A DNA stretch of 8,882 nucleotides from Thiotrichaceae bacterium (GCA_002746365.1 NVWZ01000008.1:132920-141801); one strand, 5' to 3'. Positions 1-5,630 are shown, counted from the first letter of the stretch. The notes: generated by a model from the letters alone, not told the origin. Numbers and translations are program-made.

Positions 1-1
1 G

Positions 2-763
2 AAAATCATAAGTGAGTTATCGAGTCCATCGTTATCAAATGAAGATATAAACAAGCAGAATGAAGTTTTGGCTTCAAAACGCGCCTCACCTGAAACAGGT
101 CATGATTCTATGCGTATTGCCGCCGGTTATGGTAAACAGAATGGTCAACACTATATTGACTTAAGATGGCGGCCAGCCTTTCATGATTTACTTGATGCAC
201 CGCAAGGCTATGTTGATGGTGCAGCCATTAATATTTTTGACCTACGATTTAAATGGTTTGTGAATAATGAATCAAAAAATAATTTGCGACTGGAAAGTTT
301 GAGATTTTTTAATGTTACCTCGTTGAGCCCGATTAGTTCATGGCAGACGCCAGTCTCCTGGTTGCTCGATATTCGCCTGGATCGTACGCAGTTGAGTCAG
401 TCAAAATCATTTAATAGTTTTATTACGCGTGGCGGCGCAGGTGTGAGTGTAAAAAAACAGGCATTGATGCCTTTTGTTTTGCTGATCGGTGAGTGGAACC
501 TGTCTTCGGATTACGCTAAAGGTTATAGCTTATTAGCGGGTGTGCAGATAGGGACTTTTATTCATTATAAAACCAGCCAGTTTGAATTAAGTTATGAAAA
601 AGATGTAGCCATCGCAGGTTTTGAATTAGATAAAAATATTCTTACTGTAAACTGGCAATTTAATCTTCAGGTTAACCATGCCATGCGTTTACAGTATCGT
701 CTTATAGAATATGATTTTTTTGATGATGAAGACTGGACGGTGGGGTATCACTATTATTTTTAA
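2..763 (+). CDS. Lnb N-terminal periplasmic domain / DUF7840 protein, 3' part (5' truncated by window)
   Basis: The frame is open from base 2 with no stop, so this is the C-terminal 253 residues of a longer protein; the TTG at 68 is only the first start-like codon, not a credible start. The linker before residues corresponding to 'PETGHDSMRIAAGYG' followed by 'WRPAFHDLLD' is the pattern I know from the C-terminal DUF7840 region of DUF4105 (Lnb N-terminal) proteins of gammaproteobacteria. The rest alternates polar and apolar residues, is rich in Tyr/Phe/Trp and ends in an aromatic 'HYYF', as in outer-membrane-like beta structure. Role in the family: envelope-associated, biochemically unassigned. 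It ends at TAA 761-763. The next gene faces it on the other strand, so this is the last gene of its transcript. Family call is from recall and is fairly sure; function is unknown. Confidence 0.75.
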   Translation, partial: KIISELSSPSLSNEDINKQNEVLASKRASPETGHDSMRIAAGYGKQNGQHYIDLRWRPAFHDLLDAPQGYVDGAAINIFDLRFKWFVNNESKNNLRLESLRFFNVTSLSPISSWQTPVSWLLDIRLDRTQLSQSKSFNSFITRGGAGVSVKKQALMPFVLLIGEWNLSSDYAKGYSLLAGVQIGTFIHYKTSQFELSYEKDVAIAGFELDKNILTVNWQFNLQVNHAMRLQYRLIEYDFFDDEDWTVGYHYYF

Positions 764-792
764 GTTATAAAAGTGATAAGTTATAAAGGTGA
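761..792 (+). repeat. 16-bp tandem duplication beginning at a stop codon
   Basis: Bases 761-776 (TAAGTTATAAAAGTGA) are repeated at 777-792 with one difference (A to G). The first copy begins with the stop codon of the preceding gene, so the duplication adds a second in-frame-like TAA but does not change the protein. Probably a replication slippage product. Confidence 0.7.
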
Positions 793-829
793 ATAGTAAT
801 TTAAAATTACGGAATACCTTGAATACTAC

Positions 830-904
830 AATGTCATCTCGACCAGCGGGAGAAATCTTAAAAGGCCGCTGTACAAGATCTCTCCCGCTGGTCGAGATGA
901 CATT
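830..904. repeat. Long palindromic (REP-like) inverted repeat
   Basis: Arms 830-853 and 881-904 are perfect reverse complements over 24 bp. With one mismatch they extend to 30 bp each (830-859 / 875-904), leaving a 15-nt loop. The core reads ATGTCATCTCGACCAGCGGG. It lies between two convergent genes (ends at 763 and 1027), the usual place for REP-like or extragenic palindromes, and could act as a bidirectional transcription stop or 3'-end stabiliser. There is no U-tract, so it is not a standard intrinsic terminator. I believe similar 'TCTCCCGCTGGTCGAGATGACA' repeats are scattered through other bacterial genomes, but this is from memory. Confidence 0.85.
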
Positions 905-1026
905 TAAGTGGGGTATCTTTTTAAAACGTTTTCCCATATCCACCCCGCATATGTCGTTAGGGTTTGCCTAAAATATCAGCGGCGAGTTCGGAGGCCTGTT
1001 CCGAGCTTCCAGGTAAGGCATATCGA

Positions 1027-1479
1027 TTATCGGCAATATTCACGTTGTTTCTTTCTAGCCGCAGTCAGTCTTTTTTGGCGCTGTTTTTCACTTAGATAAA
1101 TATATTCGCCTTTTTTATTAATTTCACGCATGCGGCCACGACTACTAATCGATGCGATATCGTTTGTGGCTTGCTTACACATACGGCGTCTTTCTTTTTT
1201 CGAGATCTTAGGTTTCTCATGTTTTTTTGCTTCAGCAGGAGCCGAATCGGTATTTTTCTCATTGCCTTTGGCTTGCTTGTTGTTTTTGATGATGCGAGGT
1301 GTAGTCGTTTCATTCTTACGAATGGTGACACGTTCTGCAGCGGTATTTCCAGGATGCGCGCCATAGTGAACCTGCCCGTTTTCATCAACCCATTTATAGA
1401 CACTTGCTATTGCGGTTGTTTGCAAAAGCAAACTCAGCAATACCGTTATGATGCGGGAAATGACGATTCTATTTATCAT
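1027..1479 (-). CDS. DUF4124 domain-containing secreted protein
   Basis: This encodes 150 residues when started at the ATG ending at 1479. The frame is open to 1536, but the chosen start gives a clean signal peptide: a basic N-end (MINRIVISR) followed by a hydrophobic stretch ending near 'TTAIAS'. An AGG lies about 10 nt upstream. Directly after the signal comes the DUF4124 core, 'VYKWVDENGQVHYGAHP', a short beta motif common in small periplasmic proteins of proteobacteria. The rest is Lys/Arg/Glu rich and probably disordered or coiled (roughly residues 55-105), then a basic tail ending 'QREYCR' with two cysteines in the C-terminal half. Function of DUF4124 proteins is not established. The gene is convergent with the DUF7840 gene and stands alone. 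Domain call is confident. Confidence 0.85.
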   Translation of the reverse strand: MINRIVISRIITVLLSLLLQTTAIASVYKWVDENGQVHYGAHPGNTAAERVTIRKNETTTPRIIKNNKQAKGNEKNTDSAPAEAKKHEKPKISKKERRRMCKQATNDIASISSRGRMREINKKGEYIYLSEKQRQKRLTAARKKQREYCR

Positions 1480-1539
1480 GATGTCTTGCCTGATGTAAGT
1501 GGTTATCCGGTTAGTTTGTATTATGAACCCAACCAATAT

Positions 1540-1808
1540 TAAGGAGCCTTGGGGTGATTATAGAATATCTCAGGCTTATTGGTGGATTTGTAATCAAGGC
1601 ACGCGCTTGAAATCATGCTTATTGCCTGATGAAGAGTTTGTAACGTTGAGTGCGAACCCACTAATAAGCCCCGCAGGGTGAGAACTGAAGCGTATATCTA
1701 CTGCAAAGCAGCTTGCAAGAGACTAAGGTTATTAGTTCTGCAGTGCGACTTGTATTTGTACGCTTTAGGGCTTGTAGAGATAATATATAATTACTAAGAG
1801 GCTGCTTA
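1540..1808. repeat. Structured repeat element A (degenerate cloverleaf-like copy)
   Basis: This occupies most of the 429-nt gap between the DUF4124 gene and the LysR gene. It has three nested pairings: an outer imperfect stem, 1540-1570 with 1778-1808 (about 24 of 31 positions); a left hairpin, 1573-1599 with 1644-1670 (best part GGCTTATT/AATAAGCC); and a right hairpin starting 1685-1694 with 1759-1768. Linker AAGCCCCGCAGGG at 1666-1678 and loop AATCAAGGCACGCGCTTGAA at 1592-1611 closely match element B (AAGCCCCGTAGGG at 4421-4433; AATCAAGGCATGCTTTTGAA at 4333-4352). No transposase and no believable ORF is present. It is probably a non-autonomous mobile or structured repeat, older than copy B because its stems are more decayed. 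Confidence 0.7.
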
Positions 1809-1830
1809 GGTTAAAATGGCTGTAAAATCA

Positions 1831-1847
1831 GATATTGATGCAATATC
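1831..1847. promoter_or_regulatory. Candidate LysR-type operator upstream of the LysR gene
   Basis: GATATTGATGCAATATC is a perfect 7-bp palindrome with a 3-nt spacer. It contains the T-N11-A pattern (TATTGATGCAATA) typical of LysR-family binding sites. It lies 61 bp upstream of the ATG of the LysR gene and between element A and that gene, which fits negative autoregulation. No convincing -35/-10 pair could be read around it. Confidence 0.4.
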
Positions 1848-1908
1848 CTATGCGCCAGTGTGTTTATGAAACAGGACTACTTCTTTAGAGTGCCACATTT
1901 AATTAATT

Positions 1909-2805
1909 ATGGCTGATCGTCGACTAAAAATATTTCACACCGTTGCCCGGTTGTTGAACTTCACCAAAGCCGGTGAACATCTGCATATGACCCAACCGGC
2001 AGTAACCTTTCAAATCAGGCAACTGGAAGACCAGTTTAATACTCGCTTGTTTGACCGAACGCATAACAAAGTCACGCTGACTGAAGCGGGCAAGCAGGTT
2101 TATATGTATGCCGACCGCATTCTCAAACTTTATGATGATATGAGTCATAGCATTACTGAGATGACGGGCGACGTCAGTGGCGGTGTTTCACTGGGTGCGA
2201 GTACCACCATTGCTGAATATATGTTGCCGCTGCTGATTGGTAAATTTAAGATGAAATATCCGGATGTGAACATCAGTCTTAAGGAATCAAATTCCGAAGA
2301 TATTGTTGCCATGGTTGAAAATAATGTTGTCGATCTGGCGATTGTTGAGGGCTCGGTTAACAATAAAAATTTGATTGTAGAGCAATGTCGAGTAGACCCA
2401 CTAGTGGTGATTATGCCGAACAAACATGTGTTGGCAACTGAGTCAGCATTGCATGTTAGCCAGATTTTGGGTCACCCCTTTATCTGTCGAGAAAGCGGCT
2501 CGGGCACGCAGGAAGCGATTACTAATTATGTCGAAAAGCAAAGTCCCGATAGTGTATTAAATGTCTGTTTCGAACTGAGTAGTCCCGAAGCAATTAAAGG
2601 CGCGGTAGAAGCAGGTATGGGCATTTCAATCGTGTCGCGCGCCAGTATCGATAAAGAATTGAAGCTGGGAACTTTGACCGCGGTTGAGTTGTCTCCAAAA
2701 CTCGAGCGACCGTTTTCATTTGTTCGACAGCGTTATAAATTTAAATCTCGTGCGGCTGATAAATTGTTAGGTTTCGCCCAGGAATTTTGTAAGAATATGG
2801 TGTAA
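1909..2805 (+). CDS. LysR-family transcriptional regulator
   Basis: The protein has 298 residues, the usual length for the family. Residues 3-62 form the winged helix-turn-helix, with 'NFTKAGEHLHMTQPAVTFQI' and 'LEDQFNTRLFDR' then 'VTLTEAGK' as clear landmarks. Residues about 90-294 are the type 2 periplasmic-binding-like effector domain, starting 'GASTTIAEYMLP'. That start, together with 'ESGSGTQEAI' and 'GAVEAGMGISIVSR', resembles the CysL/CbbR-like group of LysR effector domains, but the ligand cannot be read. The ATG at 1909 is preceded in frame by TAA (1900-1902), so the start is fixed; no good Shine-Dalgarno is seen. The next gene begins 35 bp downstream on the same strand, followed by an AI-2E transporter, so the regulator may control its own operon. 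The palindrome at 1831-1847 is the likely operator. Confidence 0.93.
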   Translation: MADRRLKIFHTVARLLNFTKAGEHLHMTQPAVTFQIRQLEDQFNTRLFDRTHNKVTLTEAGKQVYMYADRILKLYDDMSHSITEMTGDVSGGVSLGASTTIAEYMLPLLIGKFKMKYPDVNISLKESNSEDIVAMVENNVVDLAIVEGSVNNKNLIVEQCRVDPLVVIMPNKHVLATESALHVSQILGHPFICRESGSGTQEAITNYVEKQSPDSVLNVCFELSSPEAIKGAVEAGMGISIVSRASIDKELKLGTLTAVELSPKLERPFSFVRQRYKFKSRAADKLLGFAQEFCKNMV

Positions 2806-2840
2806 TCAAAGCTCTCTGTTATTAACATAAGAAAAAAATA

Positions 2841-3218
2841 ATGAGTAATATTAAAAGTAGTATTGCATTAACCGATCTCTATGAAGCGATGGACGATCAA
2901 CGCAAACAAAGTCTGTCTGACTTTGCTGATTTTCTGTATGCTCAGGCTGATCCCATATCGAAAGAAATACCACCACTAGAAGATATACTGCGCCCGGAGA
3001 CAGAGACAGTCGTCGGCGCAATTAAGCGGTTGAAATCAACTTACCCTATGATTGGTAGCATGAAGGTGTTTTCGGCAGCCTCAGCCTTGATGACCGAACA
3101 TATGGTTAACGGCCGTAATGTAGTAGAAGTTATCGATGATATGGAAGTTCTATTTGTTAATGCTTATGATGAAATGTTAAAAGAAAATGCACCTGTAGCC
3201 GAGTCCGCTGACGAATGA
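2841..3218 (+). CDS. Uncharacterised 125-aa protein between LysR and AI-2E transporter genes
   Basis: I do not recognise a named family. The product is soluble, acidic and mainly helical by composition, with no signal peptide, membrane segment or cysteine. The N-terminal part (about 11-35) reads 'LYEAMDDQRKQSLSDFADFL', a helix resembling short regulatory or antitoxin-like helices, though no toxin partner is present. A basic stretch 'VGAIKRLKSTYPMI' is followed by a C-terminal acidic helix 'VVEVIDDMEVLFVNAYDEML'. The start ATG at 2841 follows an A-rich tract with no strong Shine-Dalgarno. Its stop overlaps the start of the AI-2E gene (ATGA at 3215-3218), so the two are translationally coupled and probably work together. 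It could be a cytoplasmic adaptor or regulator of the membrane protein; that is inference from position only. Confidence 0.85.
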   Translation: MSNIKSSIALTDLYEAMDDQRKQSLSDFADFLYAQADPISKEIPPLEDILRPETETVVGAIKRLKSTYPMIGSMKVFSAASALMTEHMVNGRNVVEVIDDMEVLFVNAYDEMLKENAPVAESADE

Positions 3219-4282
3219 TTACTGTTATAAAAGGCTGGTTTGAAAAACACTTTTCAGACCCACAAGCCATAATTCTGGTTTCAATTCTGTTTCTCGGAGC
3301 GGTTCTTATATTGTATTGGGGCGCGATTCTTACCCCCGTGTTAGCAGGTATTGTTATCGCGTATGTACTGGAAGGATTAGTGAAACGATTCAGCAGTCTT
3401 GGCGTGCCGCGATTTATTTCGTTTCTGCTTAGTTATACCTTGTTTCTTACCGCGTTAGCGTTAATTTTGTTTGGTCTGGTACCGCTGGTTATTAGTCAGG
3501 TTTCACAACTAGTCGTTGATTTCCCCCAAATATTAAATAAAGTTCAAGAATTAATTCTCACCATACCCGAAAAATACCCTCTGTTTGCCGATCAGGAAAT
3601 TGAAAAAATGCTGGGTAGTTTTTCAACAGAATTAGTTATTGTTGGCCAGAAACTGGTTACGGTTTCGTTATCGTCTGCCGTTGATGTGTTTACTGTGTTG
3701 GTTTATCTGGTCGTTGTACCATTATTGGTGTTTTTCCTGCTTAAAGATAAAGATGTCATTCTGAATTGGTTTCGACGTTTTTTACCTGTGGATAGAAGCT
3801 TAGCCTTTTCTGTTTGGAAGGAAGTGGATGCCAAAATGGGTAATTACATACGCGGGAAATTACTGGAAATAGTCATCGTGGGCGTGGCTACTTTTATTCC
3901 ACTTAAAATCATGGGTATGAATTATGCCGCAACCATGAGTTTACTGGTTGGGTTGTCAGTGATTATTCCTTATGTTGGTGCAGTGGCAGTCACCATACCG
4001 GTGGCGATGATTGCCTGGTTCCAGTGGGGGGCAAGCAGTGATTTTGTTTATCTAATGATAGCGTATCTGGTAGTGCAATTTCTGGATGGCAATATACTGG
4101 TGCCTTTACTCTTCTCAGAGGCAGTGAATATGCATCCAGCTGCAATTATTATTGCGGTATTATTTTTTGGTGGTTTATGGGGTGTGTGGGGTGTGTTTTT
4201 TGCCATTCCGCTGGCAACATTGGTTCAGGCAGTGATTAATTCATGGCCGTCTATTCAGGGGAAAAAAACAGAGGTGCCCTAA
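3215..4282 (+). CDS. AI-2E family (PerM/TqsA-type) membrane transporter
   Basis: The protein has 355 residues, normal for the family, with about eight hydrophobic segments (roughly 17-36, 38-55, 67-95, 156-177, 215-235, 241-268, 275-298 and 307-340). A non-membrane region at about 96-155 lies between the third and fourth, as is typical for AI-2E/UPF0118 proteins. Family landmarks include 'IIPYVGA' (about 250-256), 'FLDGNILVPLLFSEAVNMHP' (about 289-308) and 'GGLWGVWGVFFAIPLA' (about 319-334). Family members export small molecules such as autoinducer-2 or act as Na+/H+ antiporters; the substrate here is unknown. The ATG overlaps the stop of the 125-aa gene by 4 bp. The last codons (TEVP-stop) consist of the sequence AACAGAGGTGCCCTAA, which recurs at the far end of element B immediately downstream. 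Confidence 0.92.
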   Translation: MITVIKGWFEKHFSDPQAIILVSILFLGAVLILYWGAILTPVLAGIVIAYVLEGLVKRFSSLGVPRFISFLLSYTLFLTALALILFGLVPLVISQVSQLVVDFPQILNKVQELILTIPEKYPLFADQEIEKMLGSFSTELVIVGQKLVTVSLSSAVDVFTVLVYLVVVPLLVFFLLKDKDVILNWFRRFLPVDRSLAFSVWKEVDAKMGNYIRGKLLEIVIVGVATFIPLKIMGMNYAATMSLLVGLSVIIPYVGAVAVTIPVAMIAWFQWGASSDFVYLMIAYLVVQFLDGNILVPLLFSEAVNMHPAAIIIAVLFFGGLWGVWGVFFAIPLATLVQAVINSWPSIQGKKTEVP

Positions 4283-4563
4283 AGGGCACCTCTATTAATT
4301 GCTTGTGCCCTCTGGCTTTACGACCCGTTCAGAATCAAGGCATGCTTTTGAAGCTAGGCCCGCAGTTGTTAATACACGGGCCTGTCGAAAAAGTGCAACG
4401 CAGAGTCTGAACGGGTCGTAAAGCCCCGTAGGGCTCGGCCTGAAGCGTGCATCTGCTGCGTTGTAAGCCTTGAGAATGGAATAACCATTCTGCTGCGGCT
4501 CACGCCTTGCAGCTACACGCTTCAGGTCACGCAGAGGACATAAGCAATTAACAGAGGTGCCCT
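4283..4563. mobile_element. Structured repeat element B (cloverleaf-like, MITE-like)
   Basis: This 281-nt block fills the gap between two plus-strand genes. The outer arms, 4283-4314 and 4532-4563, are reverse complements over 32 bp with three mismatches and are flanked on both sides by TAA (4280-4282, 4564-4566). Inside are a left hairpin with perfect 20-bp arms (4314-4333 / 4406-4425, GGCTTTACGACCCGTTCAGA), with a smaller 7-bp stem at its tip (4356-4362 / 4377-4383), and a right hairpin beginning 4439-4449 / 4516-4526 (CCTGAAGCGTG) and tipped by GAATGG-AATAA-CCATTC. It shares loop, linker and right-hairpin sequence with element A. It has no ORF, so it is either a non-autonomous mobile element or a structured RNA/DNA repeat. 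Part of the outer arm is also copied in the flanking gene end (4267-4280). Confidence 0.8.
4553..4558 (+). promoter_or_regulatory. Shine-Dalgarno inside element B that decides a GTG start
   Basis: GAGGTG lies 8 nt before the GTG at 4567. It is part of the right outer arm of element B, so it can pair with CACCTC in the left arm (4288-4293). The in-frame TAA directly before the GTG (4564-4566) excludes an earlier start. Confidence 0.65.
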
Positions 4564-4566
4564 TAA

Positions 4567-4953
4567 GTGAAAGAATGTAACCAGTGTGGACAATGTTGTA
4601 TCAAATACGGCAATGGCGGGTTAACAACATCAACCCGTCAAATAAACTATTGGTCTGACCACAGACCTGACATATTCAAATACGTTAAGGACGGACATAT
4701 CTGGTTTGAACCGGAAACAGGTGACCCGATGGAACGATGCCCGTGGTTACGAAAAGAGCCCGATAAAAATATATATACCTGTAAGATTTATTTCGATCGG
4801 CCTGATGATTGTAAGTTTTATCCTTCAACGCTGAATGAAATGGTGATTGACGATTGTGAGATGATAGAGCCTAAAGATTTAACTAACCCGAGACAGGGGC
4901 AGAAATCGTTAGATATTATTATGCAAAATAGTCGGCTGGAATTTGAGTATTAA
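4567..4953 (+). CDS. YkgJ-type CxxCxxCC zinc/iron-chelating domain protein
   Basis: The protein has 128 residues and starts at GTG. The N-terminus MKECNQCGQCC carries the defining CxxCxxCC signature (Cys4, 7, 10, 11), followed by 'CPW' with Cys58 and further cysteines at 72, 82 and 97. This is the arrangement of the CxxCxxCC (YkgJ/UPF0153) family, thought to bind Zn or an Fe-S cluster; no enzymatic role is established. There is no signal peptide, so it is probably cytoplasmic. A later start would lose the motif, and a stop codon directly precedes the GTG, so the start is secure. Its Shine-Dalgarno is in element B. Without element B the gene would directly follow the AI-2E gene, suggesting it was once the fourth gene of that operon. 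Confidence 0.88.
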   Translation: MKECNQCGQCCIKYGNGGLTTSTRQINYWSDHRPDIFKYVKDGHIWFEPETGDPMERCPWLRKEPDKNIYTCKIYFDRPDDCKFYPSTLNEMVIDDCEMIEPKDLTNPRQGQKSLDIIMQNSRLEFEY

Positions 4954-5053
4954 CCGCTATTGTTTGTCATTCAATTAAGTCCGTTTTTCACCACATGGCG
5001 GACATACGGTAAATGTTTCTGAACGACTCTTAACGAACTGTTGAAAACGGTTA

Positions 5054-5143
5054 GTCCGCGAATAACGCAAAAGACGCGAAAAAAGCAAAAGAAACAATAT
5101 TTTATTTGCGGTTTTTTTTGCGTTCTTTGCGTTATTCGCGGAC
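5054..5143. repeat. Long hairpin repeat in the 311-nt gap after the YkgJ-type gene
   Basis: Arms 5054-5071 and 5126-5143 are perfect over 18 bp (GTCCGCGAATAACGCAAA and its complement). They continue as an imperfect A/T-rich stem to a tip near 5097-5100, so nearly all 90 nt are paired. The rest of the 4954-5264 gap (4954-5053 and 5144-5198) shows no gene; a minus-strand frame across 4975-5172 is a by-product of the repeat. I recall similar 'cgcgaataacgcaaagaacgc' repeats in other proteobacteria, but cannot check this. Confidence 0.75.
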
Positions 5144-5198
5144 AAGATTTTTTCTTTTAAAAGTTCGCTCATGACCGAAAGCAGTCATTTAGTGACAC

Positions 5199-5227
5199 AA
5201 AAAAAGCCCCGAAAATCGGGGCTTTTT
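5199..5227. terminator. Bidirectional intrinsic terminator
   Basis: A 7-bp GC-rich stem (GCCCCGA 5206-5212 / TCGGGGC 5216-5222) with an AAA loop is bordered by seven A on the left and five T on the right. Read on the minus strand it gives a stem followed by seven U, 38 nt past the stop of the bufferin gene. Read on the plus strand it can end transcription from the YkgJ-type gene. Confidence 0.88.
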
Positions 5228-5264
5228 AAAGCTATTGTGGTAGCTGAGTTAAGTTAGGACTAAC

Positions 5265-5630
5265 TTATTTCTTGCCACCGCATTTGCCTTCGCCGCACTT
5301 AGCTTCTTTCGCTTTGTCGCCACCGCATTTGCCTTCGCCACACTTAGCTTCTTTTGCTTTGTCGCCGCCGCATTTGCCTTCGCCACATTTACCTTCTTTA
5401 TGCTTTTTGTCGCCACCGCATTTGCCTTCGCCACACTTAGCTTCTTTTGCTTTTTCGCCGCCGCATTTGCCTTCACCACACTTACCTTCAGCCACTTGCA
5501 TATAACCGCTTTCAAGGTTTTGCATGCCGAATGGGTTAGCGTCTGCATTAGCGACGGATGATGCTGACATAGCTGCAACAAAAGTTGTGCCTAACGCGAT
5601 AGACAGTGATTTTTTCATAGTATTTTTCAT
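5265..5630 (-). CDS. Bufferin-type (BufA2/HvfA-like) secreted RiPP precursor with EGKCG repeats
   Basis: The protein has 121 residues. The start at 5630 is chosen because GGAG lies 9 nt upstream and the product then begins with a typical Sec signal peptide (about 1-29, cut after 'SVANA'). The frame is open further upstream, but that sequence is not signal-like. After 'NPF...LESGYMQVA', which resembles the mature start of HvfA/BufA2 proteins, residues 48-121 are five repeats of about 15 residues, each with two cysteines. In total there are ten Cys: seven in EGKCG and three in EAKCG. In known systems an MNIO (DUF692) enzyme and a partner modify the EGKCG cysteines into thiooxazole-type heterocycles, and the product binds copper in the periplasm. 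No MNIO, partner or DoxX gene lies within the window on either side. A terminator follows at 5199-5227. Family call is strong; whether it is modified here is unknown. Confidence 0.85.
   Translation of the reverse strand: MKNTMKKSLSIALGTTFVAAMSASSVANADANPFGMQNLESGYMQVAEGKCGEGKCGGEKAKEAKCGEGKCGGDKKHKEGKCGEGKCGGDKAKEAKCGEGKCGGDKAKEAKCGEGKCGGKK
5268..5489 (-). repeat. Intragenic ~45-bp tandem repeats encoding EGKCG units
   Basis: Five consecutive units of 45, 48, 45, 45 and 39 bp encode EGKCGEGKCGGEKAK, EAKCGEGKCGGDKKHK, EGKCGEGKCGGDKAK, EAKCGEGKCGGDKAK and EAKCGEGKCGGKK. The nucleotide copies are nearly identical, apart from a three-base insertion in one linker (extra residue in KKHK). Such an array can gain or lose units by slippage without a frameshift. 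The array also creates long false ORFs on the opposite strand and in another frame. Confidence 0.85.

Noticed and set aside
1480..1536. Upstream extension of the DUF4124 gene by 19 residues
   Set aside because: The extension would bury the signal peptide; the ATG at 1479 gives a normal secreted N-terminus.
1499..1681. 60-aa plus-strand ORF
   Set aside because: It runs through element A, has no homology that I recognise and follows the repeat's hairpins.
4270..4293. Intrinsic terminator after the AI-2E gene
   Set aside because: The 11-bp stem is perfect but only a 2-nt gap separates the arms and no U-tract follows; it is better explained by element B and its flanking copy.
4975..5172. 65-aa minus-strand ORF rich in K/N/A
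   Set aside because: It is made mostly of the 5054-5143 hairpin arms, so the composition is an artefact of the repeat.
5268..5489. CRISPR array
   Set aside because: The repeats are in-frame coding units with no unique spacers.
5249..5581. Minus-strand frame overlapping the bufferin gene, rich in KANAVATK repeats, and a plus-strand frame (5272-5505) rich in PPHLPSPHL
   Set aside because: Both are shadows of the in-frame 45-bp repeats; the bufferin frame alone has a signal peptide, an RBS and a known motif.
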